64,000 nt of DNA. Source: Duganella sp. OV510 (GTDB lineage: Bacteria > Pseudomonadota > Gammaproteobacteria > Burkholderiales > Burkholderiaceae_D). The translations under genes were made by a program, and so were the position numbers. Below the pieces are notes generated by a model, which ran no database searches, was not told where the DNA came from, and saw only the letters and a list, made by a program, of their open reading frames with translations. This document shows positions 52,971 through 62,144 of the stretch, piece after piece. The number at the start of each line of letters is the position of its first letter. The stretch's first letter is position 1. The stretch is from the NCBI RefSeq assembly GCF_900100205.1, contig NZ_FNEQ01000006.1:310001-374000 (forward strand), given 5' to 3'.

Positions 52971-54020
52971 ATGAACTCGAACACCAAGGCCGCGACGCAA
53001 GATCCGGCACGCGAACAATTTTATCGCCGCATCGATCAATACAACCTGACGCCTCTGTGGGAGGTGCTGGGCACGCTGGTGCCAAACACGCCGCGTCCCA
53101 AGCAAGTGCCGGCGCTGTGGCGCTACACCGATGTGCGCGGGCATGTGATGGAGTCAGGAACGCTGATTACTGCCGAGGAAGCGGTGCGCCGCGTCCTGAT
53201 CCTGGAAAACCCTGCATTGCGTGGCAACTCCTCGATTACGCAGTCGTTGTACGCTGGTCTGCAGATGATCATGCCCGGCGAGGTGGCACCGGCGCACCGC
53301 CACACGCAAACCGCACTGCGGCTGGTGTTGGACGGCGAGGGTGCCTACACCGCCGTCAATGGCGAGCGCACCACCATGCATCGCGGCGATTTCATCATCA
53401 CGCCGGCCTGGACCTGGCACGACCACGGTAACCTGGGCGACCAGCCGGTGGTATGGCTGGATGGCCTCGACATTCCATTGGTGCGCTTCTTCGACACAGG
53501 CTTCCACGAGCATTCCGATCACGCGGTGCAGGACACCAGTCGACCCGAGGGCGATGCGCTGGCGCGCTATGGCAGCAATTTGCTGCCGGTGGATTTCCAG
53601 CAGGCGTCGCACGAGCCGACCAAGATCTTCGTCTATCCCTACGCGCAAACCCGCGCCGCGCTGACCGCCATTGCCGTTGGCGCGCCGGCCGACAAGCATC
53701 TTGGCCACAAGATGCGCTATGTAAATCCAGCTACCGGCGCGTCGCCGATGCCAACCATGGGCGCCTTTGCCCAGCTGCTGCCAGCCGGTTTCAAGACCGA
53801 GCCGTATCGCTGCACCGATGGCACCGTGTACGTCTGCCTGGAAGGCAGCGGTAGCGCGCAGATCGGTGAAGAAATCTTCCATTTCGCTGAAAGCGACGTC
53901 TTCGTCGTACCGCCCTGGTACACGCTGACGCTGAATGCCAACAGCGAAACCGTTCTTTTCAGCTTTTCCGACCGTCCGGTCCAGCAGGCGCTGGGCATGT
54001 GGCGCGAAGAAAAGCGCTAA
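52971..54020 (+). CDS. nagI: gentisate 1,2-dioxygenase
   Basis: A 349-residue bicupin Fe(II) dioxygenase that opens gentisate to maleylpyruvate. The iron ligands are H109 and H111 in AHRHTQTALR and H150 in TWHDHGN. The C-terminal cupin (about 255-345) lacks a full metal site, as is typical. I choose ATG 52971 with GGAG 6 nt upstream rather than the ATG at 52959. It follows the reductase gene within 11 bp. Confidence 0.94.
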   Translation: MNSNTKAATQDPAREQFYRRIDQYNLTPLWEVLGTLVPNTPRPKQVPALWRYTDVRGHVMESGTLITAEEAVRRVLILENPALRGNSSITQSLYAGLQMIMPGEVAPAHRHTQTALRLVLDGEGAYTAVNGERTTMHRGDFIITPAWTWHDHGNLGDQPVVWLDGLDIPLVRFFDTGFHEHSDHAVQDTSRPEGDALARYGSNLLPVDFQQASHEPTKIFVYPYAQTRAALTAIAVGAPADKHLGHKMRYVNPATGASPMPTMGAFAQLLPAGFKTEPYRCTDGTVYVCLEGSGSAQIGEEIFHFAESDVFVVPPWYTLTLNANSETVLFSFSDRPVQQALGMWREEKR

Positions 54021-54057
54021 CCCACGCATCGAATAACGATAACCATTGGAGCAAACC

Positions 54058-54783
54058 ATGCAAGACGCCACGCAGTACGCCATCCCGCCAGCCGCCATCA
54101 ATACCCTGGAAATCGCCGGCCAGGACGCCGTGTTCCCGGTCAACCGCATCTTCTGCGTGGGCCGCAACTATGCGGCACATGCCATCGAAATGGGCAAGGA
54201 TCCAACGCGCGAGGCGCCTTTCTTCTTCATGAAGCCGGCCAATGCGGCGGTGCGCGCCGGTGCCGAGGCCATTACCATCGACTACCCGCCGAAGACCGCC
54301 AACTACCATCACGAGATTGAGCTGGTGGTGGCGATCGGTAAGGGCGGCGCGAATATCCCGTTAGAGCAAGCGCTGGAACATGTGTACGGTTACGCCGTCG
54401 GCCTGGACATGACGCGTCGCGACTTGCAACTGGATGCCCGCGACAAGGGCCGCCCGTGGGAGTTCGGCAAATCGTTCTCGCAGTCGGCGCCAATCGGCCC
54501 GCTGCACACGACAACCGCGATTGGCCACCCGGAGAATGCAGCGATCACGCTGACCGTCAACGGCGCGCCGCGCCAGGGTTCGGATATCAACAAACTGATC
54601 TGGTCGGTGGCGGAATCGATTTCCTATCTGTCGCAGTACGAAACGCTGGAAGCTGGCGACATCATCATGACCGGTACGCCGGAAGGCGTGAACGCCGTGG
54701 TGGCGGGCGATGAAATGCGTGGCGCCATCGCCGGCCTTGGCGAGATTGTGGTCCGCGTCGGTAAAGGGAAAGATCATGAATAA
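54058..54783 (+). CDS. nagK: fumarylpyruvate hydrolase (FAH family)
   Basis: A 241-residue fumarylacetoacetase-fold hydrolase that splits fumarylpyruvate into fumarate and pyruvate. Metal-binding Glu/Asp residues lie in NYHHEIELVVAIG and the substrate region in KSFSQSAPIGPL and GDIIMTGTPEGV. It starts at ATG 54058, with TTGGAGC upstream, and overlaps nagG by 8 bp. It completes the ring-cleavage pathway with nagI and nagL. Confidence 0.92.
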   Translation: MQDATQYAIPPAAINTLEIAGQDAVFPVNRIFCVGRNYAAHAIEMGKDPTREAPFFFMKPANAAVRAGAEAITIDYPPKTANYHHEIELVVAIGKGGANIPLEQALEHVYGYAVGLDMTRRDLQLDARDKGRPWEFGKSFSQSAPIGPLHTTTAIGHPENAAITLTVNGAPRQGSDINKLIWSVAESISYLSQYETLEAGDIIMTGTPEGVNAVVAGDEMRGAIAGLGEIVVRVGKGKDHE

Positions 54784-56035
54784 GCAGCCCATTTTTCCCA
54801 TCAAGCCGGTATGGGATCAGCAGGGGTCCAGCCGGATCCCATTCTGGGCCTACACTGATACCGACCTCTACAAGCGCGAGCTGGAGCGTTTTTTCTACCA
54901 GAACCACTGGTGCTATGTCGGTCTGGAGGCCGAGATTCCCAACCATGGCGACTTCAAGCGCACGGTAGTCGGAGAGCGCTCGGTGGTCATGGTGCGTCGT
55001 GAGGACGGCGGCATCACGGTGGTGGAAAACGTCTGCGCGCATCGCGGCATGCAGTTCTGCCGTGAGCGTCATGGCAATAAGAAGGAACTGGTCTGTCCCT
55101 ATCACCAGTGGAATTACAACCTGCAGGGCGATCTGCAGGGTGTGCCGTTCCGGCGTGGCGTCAAGCAGGACGGCAAGGTCAATGGCGGCATGCCGAAGGA
55201 CTTCAAGACCGAAGATCACGGCCTGACCAAGCTGAAGGTCGCCACCCGTGGCGGCGTTGTTTTCGCTTCGTTCGATCACGACGTGGAGCCGCTGGAAGAC
55301 TTTCTGGGACCGGAAATCCTGTCGTATTTCGACCGCCTGTTCAATGGCCGCCAGTTGAAGATCCTCGGCTACAACCGCCAGCGCATTCCGGGTAACTGGA
55401 AGCTGATGCAGGAAAACATCAAAGACCCATACCATCCGGGCTTGCTGCACACCTGGTTCGTTACCTACGGCTTGTGGCGCGCCGATAACAAGTCGGCGCT
55501 ACGTATGGACCAGCAGTTCCGCCATGCCGCCATGATTTCCACGCGAGGCAGCGGCGGCCAGAAGGCCGAGGTCACTGCCGGCGTCACCAGCTTTAAGGAA
55601 AGCATGGAGATCGAGGACAAGCGCCTGCTCGATATCGTACCGGAGGCATGGTGGGGAGGCCCGACCGCTGTGATGATGACTGTGTTCCCGAGCGTGATTT
55701 TCCAGCAGCAGGTCAACAGCGTGTCGACCCGCCATATCCAGCCCAACGGCAAGGGCTCATTCGATTTCGTCTGGACCCACTTCGGTTTCGAGGACGACAC
55801 CGAGGAAATGACGCAGCGCCGTCTGATCCAGGCCAATCTGTTCGGCCCGGCGGGCTTTGTCTCGGCCGACGACGGCGAGGTGATCGAATTCTCACAACAG
55901 GGCTTCGAGCAAAAGCCATTCCATCGTGCACTGGCGGAGCTGGGCGGTCTGGAGTGCGAAGACACCGAACACATGGTCACGGAAACACTGATACGCGGCA
56001 TGTACAACTACTGGCGCAAAGTGATGGAGGTGTGA
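54776..56035 (+). CDS. nagG: salicylate 5-hydroxylase large (alpha) subunit
   Basis: A 419-residue Rieske non-heme iron oxygenase alpha subunit that hydroxylates salicylate at C5 to gentisate. The Rieske motif is CAHRGMQFC (C-x-H) with CPYHQWNY (C-x2-H); the mononuclear iron ligands lie in NIKDPYHPGLLHTW and a later Asp. Length and neighbours match NagG rather than a naphthalene dioxygenase. It is followed by the small subunit after 2 bp. Confidence 0.92.
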   Translation: MNKQPIFPIKPVWDQQGSSRIPFWAYTDTDLYKRELERFFYQNHWCYVGLEAEIPNHGDFKRTVVGERSVVMVRREDGGITVVENVCAHRGMQFCRERHGNKKELVCPYHQWNYNLQGDLQGVPFRRGVKQDGKVNGGMPKDFKTEDHGLTKLKVATRGGVVFASFDHDVEPLEDFLGPEILSYFDRLFNGRQLKILGYNRQRIPGNWKLMQENIKDPYHPGLLHTWFVTYGLWRADNKSALRMDQQFRHAAMISTRGSGGQKAEVTAGVTSFKESMEIEDKRLLDIVPEAWWGGPTAVMMTVFPSVIFQQQVNSVSTRHIQPNGKGSFDFVWTHFGFEDDTEEMTQRRLIQANLFGPAGFVSADDGEVIEFSQQGFEQKPFHRALAELGGLECEDTEHMVTETLIRGMYNYWRKVMEV

Positions 56036-56037
56036 TC

Positions 56038-56511
56038 GTGAGCCAACTGCAAACCTATTTTAACATCAGCCAGCTGCATGCTGCCTACAGCGCCGCCGTC
56101 GACAGCAACGACTGGGATCGCTGGATCGCGCTGTTCACCGAAGACTGCGAGTACAAGGTGCAGCCGCGCGAGAACTATGAACGCGGCTTCCCGCTGGCGA
56201 CGCTGGCCTTGCTGAGCAAGGGCATGTTGCGCGACCGCGCCTACGGCATTCGCGAAACACTGTTCCATGACCCGTACTACCAGCGTCACGTGGTCGGCCA
56301 GCCGTTGATTGTCAGCGATGATGGCGCCGTCATCGTCACCGAAACCAATTACACGGTGTTCCGCACCAAGCTGAGCCAGGAAACCACGGTGTTCAACGCC
56401 GGCCGCTATCTGGATCGTATCCGTCGTACTGCCGACGGCCTGCGACTGGAATCGCGCCTGTGCATTTACGACACCGAGATGATTCCGAACTCTTTAATTT
56501 ATCCGATCTGA
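56038..56511 (+). CDS. nagH: salicylate 5-hydroxylase small (beta) subunit
   Basis: A 157-residue beta subunit of the ring hydroxylase, with the NTF2-like fold of this family. It starts with GTG at 56038 ([10 protein letters not shown]), preceded by GGAGG at 7 nt. Characteristic segments are [17 protein letters not shown] and [10 protein letters not shown]. It stabilises the alpha subunit hexamer and has no catalytic residues of its own. It directly follows nagG. Confidence 0.9.
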   Translation: MSQLQTYFNISQLHAAYSAAVDSNDWDRWIALFTEDCEYKVQPRENYERGFPLATLALLSKGMLRDRAYGIRETLFHDPYYQRHVVGQPLIVSDDGAVIVTETNYTVFRTKLSQETTVFNAGRYLDRIRRTADGLRLESRLCIYDTEMIPNSLIYPI

Positions 56512-56518
56512 GGCTGCC

Positions 56519-56842
56519 ATGACGACTGAAACCTGGATAGACGCGGTAGCGCAAGATGCGGTGCCGGACGAAGATGTGGTCGCCGTCGACGTGGGAGGCC
56601 GGGAGCTGGCTTTCTATGGCGTCGATGGACAAGTCTATGTAACGGACAACATCTGCACCCACGGCCACGCCCGTCTGAGTGATGGATTTTTGGAAGGCAC
56701 GGAAATCGAATGCCCACTGCATCAGGGGAGATTCGACGTGTGCAGCGGTAAAGCTATGTGCGCGCCCCTGACTGTGGACATACGGACCTATCCGGTCAAG
56801 ATAGAAAACGGACGGGTGTATGTAGACCTCGGCGACATCTGA
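56519..56842 (+). CDS. nagAb: Rieske ferredoxin component
   Basis: A 107-residue Rieske-type ferredoxin that delivers electrons from NagAa to NagGH. The cluster ligands are C-x-H in NICTHGHAR and C-x2-H in [10 protein letters not shown]. It lies 7 bp after nagH. In other nag clusters it also serves naphthalene dioxygenase, which is absent here. Confidence 0.92.
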   Translation: MTTETWIDAVAQDAVPDEDVVAVDVGGRELAFYGVDGQVYVTDNICTHGHARLSDGFLEGTEIECPLHQGRFDVCSGKAMCAPLTVDIRTYPVKIENGRVYVDLGDI

Positions 56843-56869
56843 ACCACTAAAAAATAAACGGAGACAAAG

Positions 56870-58042
56870 ATGAAAACGAAGACTAGTTGGGCAACCCTGG
56901 CCATGTGCGGCGTGCTGTGCACCGCCAACAGCGCGATGGCGCAAATCAAGGTCGGACTGATGGCGCCGCTGACGGGCGGCCAGGCCGTGGTGGGTCAAGA
57001 CCAGGTAGACGGCTTTATGCTGGCATTGGAGCAGGCCGGCGGCAAGTTCGGCGGCCAGGCGGTGCAAGTCTTCAAGGAGGACGACCAGTTGAAGCCGGAG
57101 ATCGGCAGCCAGGCGGTGCGTAAGCTGATCGACAAGGACCGGGTGGATGCCATTGTCGGCCTGAGTTTCTCCAACGTGATGATGGCCAGCCTGAAAAGCC
57201 TGACCGAATCGGGTACGGTAGCGATCCTGACCAACTCCGGTCCGTCGCCGATAGCCGGCGCCAGCTGTGCGCCGAATATTTTCTCGGTGGCCTGGCAAAA
57301 CGATGGCGCCGCCGAGAGCATGGGCAAGTACATGCAGGACAAGGGTATCAAGCGTGTCTACCTCATGGCGCCGAACTACCAGGCAGGCAAGGACATGCTG
57401 GCAGGCTTCAAACGCTACTTCAAAGGTGAGGTGGTCGATGAGGTCTACACTCAAGTAGGCCAATCCGACTACTCGTCGGAAATCGCCCAACTGCAGGCTG
57501 CCAAGCCTGACGCGGTGTTCGCTTTCTATCCAGGCGGCATGGGTGTCAACTACATCCGGCAACTAAGCCAGGCCGGCCTGCTGACCAAGCTGCCCAACTA
57601 TTCTGTCTTCACGGTGGACGGCGTCACCATGCCGGCGTTACGTGATGCCGCCGTGGGCACCACCTTCGGCGCCATGTGGGATGCCGCGCTGGACAACCCG
57701 GAAAACCGCGCCTTCGTCACAGCGTTCACGGCCAAGTACAAGCGCGTGCCGAGCGAGTATGCGGCGGCGGCCTATGACGCTGGCCGGCTGCTGAGCGTTG
57801 CGGTTGGCAAGCTGCAGGGCAAAGCAGGTGATAAACGTGCATTGGCGGCGGCGGTCAAAGCGTCCGGCGACCAGTTCCGCTCGGTGCGTGGACCGTTCAG
57901 CTTCAACAAGAACAATCTGCCTATCCAGAATTATTACGCCTTCCAGGTGGTGAAGGAAGGTGGCGCGCCGGTTGTCAAGAATGTGGCCACGCCGTTGACG
58001 CAGCACCGCGACGCCTACGCCGCACAGTGCCGCCTGCCGTAA
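56870..58042 (+). CDS. ABC importer substrate-binding protein, branched-chain type
   Basis: A 390-residue periplasmic binding protein with a signal peptide (ending TANSAMA before QIKVGLMAP). The fold is the LivK/aromatic-acid class, including QTLGG-type loop TGGQAVVGQDQVDGF and LVGLSFSNVM-like segments. It sits between nagAb and permease genes of the same operon. By context it binds salicylate, gentisate or a related aromatic acid; a true amino acid ligand is less likely. Confidence 0.85.
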   Translation: MKTKTSWATLAMCGVLCTANSAMAQIKVGLMAPLTGGQAVVGQDQVDGFMLALEQAGGKFGGQAVQVFKEDDQLKPEIGSQAVRKLIDKDRVDAIVGLSFSNVMMASLKSLTESGTVAILTNSGPSPIAGASCAPNIFSVAWQNDGAAESMGKYMQDKGIKRVYLMAPNYQAGKDMLAGFKRYFKGEVVDEVYTQVGQSDYSSEIAQLQAAKPDAVFAFYPGGMGVNYIRQLSQAGLLTKLPNYSVFTVDGVTMPALRDAAVGTTFGAMWDAALDNPENRAFVTAFTAKYKRVPSEYAAAAYDAGRLLSVAVGKLQGKAGDKRALAAAVKASGDQFRSVRGPFSFNKNNLPIQNYYAFQVVKEGGAPVVKNVATPLTQHRDAYAAQCRLP

Positions 58043-58053
58043 CGGAGCGGATC

Positions 58054-58974
58054 ATGAGTATGAGTCTGTTATTGACCCAACTGCTGAATGGCTTGCAGTT
58101 GGGGGTGTTGCTATTCCTGTTGGCGGCGGGGCTGACGCTGGTGTTCGGCATCATGAGCTTCGTCAATCTGGCGCACGGTTCGCTGTATATGCTGGGCGCC
58201 TACTTCGCAGCGAGCGCATACACGCATACCGAGTCGTTCGGGCTGGCCCTGCTGGCTGGTGTGGGCGGCTGCGTGGTGCTGGGTTTCTTGCTTGAGCGAT
58301 TGGCGATCTCCCGCTTGTATCGGCGCGATCACCTCGACCATGTGCTGGCTACCTTCGGCATGGTGCTGTTCTTCAATGAGCTGGTGCGTATCGTCTGGGG
58401 GCCGCAGCCTTACTTCCTTCCGGTGCCAGCTTTCCTGGAAAGCACGGTCGATCTGCTGGGCATCAGCTATCCGTCGTACCGCTTCGCGATCATCGTGGTT
58501 GGCTTGCTGGTGGCGTTGGGAGCGCATCTGTTGATGCACAAGACGCGCCTTGGCATGCTGATCCGCGCTGGCGCTGTCAATCCAGCCATGGTCGGCGCGC
58601 TAGGTGTGGACATCAAACTGCTCAACGCCTTGCTGTTTGCGCTGGGCGCGGCACTGGCGGGCTTGGCCGGCGTCATGGCCGGCCCCATTCTGTCGATCCA
58701 GTCCGGTATGGGCGAGCCGGTGCTGATCACCACCCTGGTAGTGATCGTCATCGGCGGCATCGGTTCGATTAGCGGGGCTTTCTATGCCGCGCTGATCGTC
58801 GGCGTGGCCGACACGCTGGGCCGCGCTTTCCTGCCAGCCTTGCTGCGCGAAGTCGCCAGTCGCGAGGTCGCCAATGCGGCGGGGCCGGCACTGGCATCGA
58901 TGCTGATTTATGTCTTGATGGCGCTAGTGCTGGCCATCCGTCCGCAGGGCCTGTTCCCTGCCGGGAGAAGTTGA
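58054..58974 (+). CDS. ABC importer permease LivH-like
   Basis: A 306-residue inner-membrane permease of the LivH type, with about eight helices and the LivH core GLTLVFGIMSFVNLAHG. The RBS GGAG precedes ATG 58054. It overlaps the LivM-like gene by 1 bp (TGATG). It forms the transmembrane pore with its partner permease for the presumed aromatic-acid substrate. Confidence 0.9.
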   Translation: MSMSLLLTQLLNGLQLGVLLFLLAAGLTLVFGIMSFVNLAHGSLYMLGAYFAASAYTHTESFGLALLAGVGGCVVLGFLLERLAISRLYRRDHLDHVLATFGMVLFFNELVRIVWGPQPYFLPVPAFLESTVDLLGISYPSYRFAIIVVGLLVALGAHLLMHKTRLGMLIRAGAVNPAMVGALGVDIKLLNALLFALGAALAGLAGVMAGPILSIQSGMGEPVLITTLVVIVIGGIGSISGAFYAALIVGVADTLGRAFLPALLREVASREVANAAGPALASMLIYVLMALVLAIRPQGLFPAGRS

Positions 58975-59984
58975 TGAACGCCATATCCCTGAAGCCAGCG
59001 GTGCTAGTCCCGCTGTTGTTGCTGCTCGCGTTGGCAGCCGTGCCAGCCATCGCGCAGTTGACGGAACAGCCATTTTATCTGGCGTTTTTCGCCCGCATCA
59101 TCATTTATGCGATTGCCGCCAGCGCTCTGAACCTGGCGCTGGGCTTCGGCGGCCTGGTCAGCCTGGGTCATGCCTTGTTCCTGGGACTGGGCGCGTACAG
59201 CGTGGCGATTCCGGCGTTCCACGGCATCGACAACGGCTGGCTGCATTTGTTGTGTTGCGTGCTGGTGTGCGGCCTGGTCGGGCTGGTCACTGGCGCAGTC
59301 AGCCTGCGCACTTCCGGTATAGGCTTCATCATGATTACGCTCGCCTTCGCGCAGATGGGCTACTTTGTGTTTGTCAGCCTGAAGCAGTATGGCGGTGACG
59401 ACGGCACCACCATCGCCGCTACCAGCAAGTTCTTCGGCGCCGATCTGGGGCAGGCCGGTACCGTGTACTGGGTGGCGCTTGGCTTGTTGGCGCTGGTGCT
59501 GTGGTGGACCGCGCGCTTGCGGGTGGCGCCGTTCGGCATGGTGCTGCGTGGCGCACGGCAGAACCCACGTCGCATCAATGCGATCGGCCTGCGCAGTACG
59601 CGCTACCAGTTGGCGGCTTATGTGCTGTCTGCAGTGTTGTGCGGCGTGGCCGGCATGCTGCTGGCCAATCTGACAGCCTTTGCCTCGCCGTCGACGCTGA
59701 CTTGGATGATCTCCGGCGATCTGATCGTCATGATTGTACTAGGTGGTATCGGCACCGTGTTTGGCCCATTGCTGGGTGCGCTGGCTTTCCTCGGCCTGGA
59801 GGAGGTGCTGAAAATGGCTACCGAATATTGGATGGCCGTGTTTGGTCTGGTGATTGTCCTGATCGGCGTGTTGGGCAAGGGCGGCATCGCCGGGCTGCTG
59901 GACAGCTGGGGTGCCCGTCGCCCGGCTCCAAAAGCGGCAAAGCCCGAGGCTGGGGTGGCAGTGCCGGCTGGAGAGCATCCATGA
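58974..59984 (+). CDS. ABC importer permease LivM-like
   Basis: A 336-residue permease of the LivM type, helical throughout, with the family block ALNLALGFGGLVSLGHALF and GGIGTVFGPLLGALAF. It has a short Ala/Pro/Lys-rich C-terminal tail. It overlaps the LivH-like gene by 1 bp and the LivG-like gene by 4 bp. It pairs with the LivH-like protein. Confidence 0.9.
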   Translation: MNAISLKPAVLVPLLLLLALAAVPAIAQLTEQPFYLAFFARIIIYAIAASALNLALGFGGLVSLGHALFLGLGAYSVAIPAFHGIDNGWLHLLCCVLVCGLVGLVTGAVSLRTSGIGFIMITLAFAQMGYFVFVSLKQYGGDDGTTIAATSKFFGADLGQAGTVYWVALGLLALVLWWTARLRVAPFGMVLRGARQNPRRINAIGLRSTRYQLAAYVLSAVLCGVAGMLLANLTAFASPSTLTWMISGDLIVMIVLGGIGTVFGPLLGALAFLGLEEVLKMATEYWMAVFGLVIVLIGVLGKGGIAGLLDSWGARRPAPKAAKPEAGVAVPAGEHP

Positions 59985-60733
59985 GCGCGCTTCAGACTTC
60001 GGCGCTGGTCAAGCGCTACGGCGGTATTCTGGTAACCGATCACGTTTCGCTCGATATTCGTCCCGGTGAGCTACACGCCATCATTGGCCCGAACGGTGCA
60101 GGCAAGACCACGCTGATCAACCAGCTCTCGGGTGAACTGGCTTCCAACAGCGGCGCCATCCATTTCAACGGCGAAGACGTTACCGGCTTGCCGATCGATC
60201 AGCGTGCGCGGCGTGGCTTGCTACGGTCGTATCAGATCACCTCGATCTTCGAGCAGTTCACGGTGCGGGAAAACGTCACCCTCGCGGCGTTGGGAGCGCG
60301 CGAGCACGGCTTCCGATTCTGGCTGCCGCTACTCGGTCGACGCGATCTGGCGCGCCAGGCTGACGAGGCACTGGCCGCATGTGGATTGGCGCATCAGGCC
60401 GAAGCCATGGCCGGCGATCTCGCCTACGGCCAACGTCGGCAACTGGAACTGGCGATGGCATTGGCAGCCAAGCCCAAATTCCTGCTGCTGGATGAGCCGA
60501 TGGCCGGTATGAGCGTGCAGGAATCCCATGCTGTGGTCCGGATGCTGGCGGGGCTCAAAGGTAAATATTCCATCTTGTTGATTGAGCATGATATGGACGC
60601 GGTGTTCGCTTTAGCCGACCGCATCACGGTGCTGGTGTACGGCAAGGTGATCTTCACCGGCACGCCGGACGAGATCAGGAACCATCCTGAAGTCAAGGCG
60701 GTTTACCTCGGCGAGGAGGGCATCGAAGCATGA
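59981..60733 (+). CDS. ABC importer ATPase LivG-like
   Basis: A 250-residue ATPase with Walker A GPNGAGKTT, signature LAYGQRRQLE, Walker B LLLDEPMAGM and H-loop LLIEHDMDAV, all intact. It begins inside the LivM-like stop (ATGA overlap) and ends overlapping the LivF-like gene. It powers the importer with its partner. Confidence 0.92.
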   Translation: MSALQTSALVKRYGGILVTDHVSLDIRPGELHAIIGPNGAGKTTLINQLSGELASNSGAIHFNGEDVTGLPIDQRARRGLLRSYQITSIFEQFTVRENVTLAALGAREHGFRFWLPLLGRRDLARQADEALAACGLAHQAEAMAGDLAYGQRRQLELAMALAAKPKFLLLDEPMAGMSVQESHAVVRMLAGLKGKYSILLIEHDMDAVFALADRITVLVYGKVIFTGTPDEIRNHPEVKAVYLGEEGIEA

Positions 60734-61446
60734 GCACCTTACTGAAAATCGATGGCTTGCAGGCGTCGTACGGCCATGCACAAGCCCTTTTCGGCGTGTC
60801 GATGGCGGTCGATGCTGGTCAGGTCGTCACCCTGCTCGGGCGTAACGGCATGGGCCGTTCGACCACCATCAAATGCCTGTTCGGGCTGCTGGCGGCGAAG
60901 GCCGGCAACATCGTCTTTGGCGGGCAGCCGCTGGCGCAGATGGCGTCGCACCAGATAGCGCGGCTCGGCTTGGGGCTGGTGCCGGAGGGAAGGCAGATAT
61001 TTACCAACCTGACGGTCGAGGAAAACCTGGTGGCGACCGCGCGCGCGCCGCGTGCCGCCAACCAGCTGGAGCCGTGGACTTTGCAGCGCGTCTACCGCCT
61101 TTTCCCGCGATTGCAGGAACGGCGTAGCAACCTCGGTTGGCAGTTGTCCGGCGGAGAGCAGCAAATGCTGGCCATCGGCCGCGCGCTGATGACCAATCCA
61201 CGCCTGTTGGTGCTGGACGAAGCGACCGAAGGACTGGCGCCGATCATTCGCACCGAAATCTGGAATGCGCTGGCGGCGCTGAAGCAGGAAGGGCTGTCGC
61301 AAATCGTCATCGACAAAAACGTAGGGGCGCTGCTGAAACTGGCCGATCGTCACTACGTGATGGAGCGGGGCATCGTGGTGTGGAGTGGTGACTCACATAA
61401 ACTGCGCGGCGAACCAGAAATTATTCATCAATACCTCGGAGTTTAA
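60730..61446 (+). CDS. ABC importer ATPase LivF-like, Walker A Lys replaced by Arg
   Basis: A 238-residue LivF-type ATPase. Walker A reads GRNGMGRST, with R43 in place of the usual Lys; the signature is LSGGEQQML and Walker B VLDEATEGL. The H-loop region reads VIDKNVGAL, without the usual His, as seen in some LivF subgroups. It may have reduced ATP hydrolysis, with LivG as the main motor. It is the last of the transporter genes; nagL follows 1 bp later. Confidence 0.9.
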   Translation: MSTLLKIDGLQASYGHAQALFGVSMAVDAGQVVTLLGRNGMGRSTTIKCLFGLLAAKAGNIVFGGQPLAQMASHQIARLGLGLVPEGRQIFTNLTVEENLVATARAPRAANQLEPWTLQRVYRLFPRLQERRSNLGWQLSGGEQQMLAIGRALMTNPRLLVLDEATEGLAPIIRTEIWNALAALKQEGLSQIVIDKNVGALLKLADRHYVMERGIVVWSGDSHKLRGEPEIIHQYLGV

Positions 61447-61447
61447 A

Positions 61448-62101
61448 ATGTCAGAACGCATCCTTCACAATTATTTCCGCAGCTCGTCCGCCTACCGCGT
61501 CCGCATCGCGCTCAATCTGAAGGGGTTGGCATATCAGTACGCTTCAGTGCACCTGAACCGAAATGGCGGCGAGCAGTTCGGAGCGCCGTTCGCGGCGCTC
61601 AATCCGCAGCGATTAGTGCCGGTGCTGAGCGAGCAGGGCATCGATATCAGCCAGTCGCTGGCGATTATCGAATACCTGGAAGAGCAATACCCTCACTCGC
61701 CGCTATTGCCTGAAGCCGCCGCTGACCGCGCTTATGTGCGTCAGCTGTCGCTGGCGATGGCCTGCGATATTCATCCACTCAACAACCTGCGGGTGCTGAA
61801 ATACCTATCCGGTCCGATGGGCCAGCCCGACGATGTCAAACAAGCCTGGATTGCGCACTGGACCAAGGCGGGGCTGGACGCACTGGAGGAGGAGCTGGCG
61901 CGCGCGCCGCAACGCGGCCGCTTCTGTTTTGGCGACATGCCCACCATGGCGGACTGCTGCCTGGTGCCGCAACTGTTTAATGCGCAACGCTTCAACATTG
62001 ATCTTGCACCTTATCCGACGCTGCGGGCGATTGATGCCGAATGCCAGAAGCTGGAAGCATTCGCGCAAGCCCATCCCGCACGCCAACCTGACGCCGAATA
62101 A
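61448..62101 (+). CDS. nagL: maleylpyruvate isomerase (zeta-class GST)
   Basis: A 217-residue glutathione-dependent isomerase converting maleylpyruvate to fumarylpyruvate. The zeta-class motif SSSAYRVRIAL holds the catalytic Ser region and NPQRLVPVL the glutathione-binding segment; the C-terminal helical domain follows. It starts at ATG 61448, immediately after the LivF-like gene. It connects nagI with nagK, completing the gentisate route. Confidence 0.92.
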   Translation: MSERILHNYFRSSSAYRVRIALNLKGLAYQYASVHLNRNGGEQFGAPFAALNPQRLVPVLSEQGIDISQSLAIIEYLEEQYPHSPLLPEAAADRAYVRQLSLAMACDIHPLNNLRVLKYLSGPMGQPDDVKQAWIAHWTKAGLDALEEELARAPQRGRFCFGDMPTMADCCLVPQLFNAQRFNIDLAPYPTLRAIDAECQKLEAFAQAHPARQPDAE

Positions 62102-62144
62102 GCGGCGTTGTAAGTAGTACCAAACTATAAAAACGGAGACAAAA

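Noticed and set aside
56854..62142. Shared AAACGGAGACAAA leader of the binding protein and porin genes as a regulatory repeat
   Set aside because: It contains a normal RBS (CGGAGAC also precedes aceB and the AidB-like gene), so a common ribosome site explains it.
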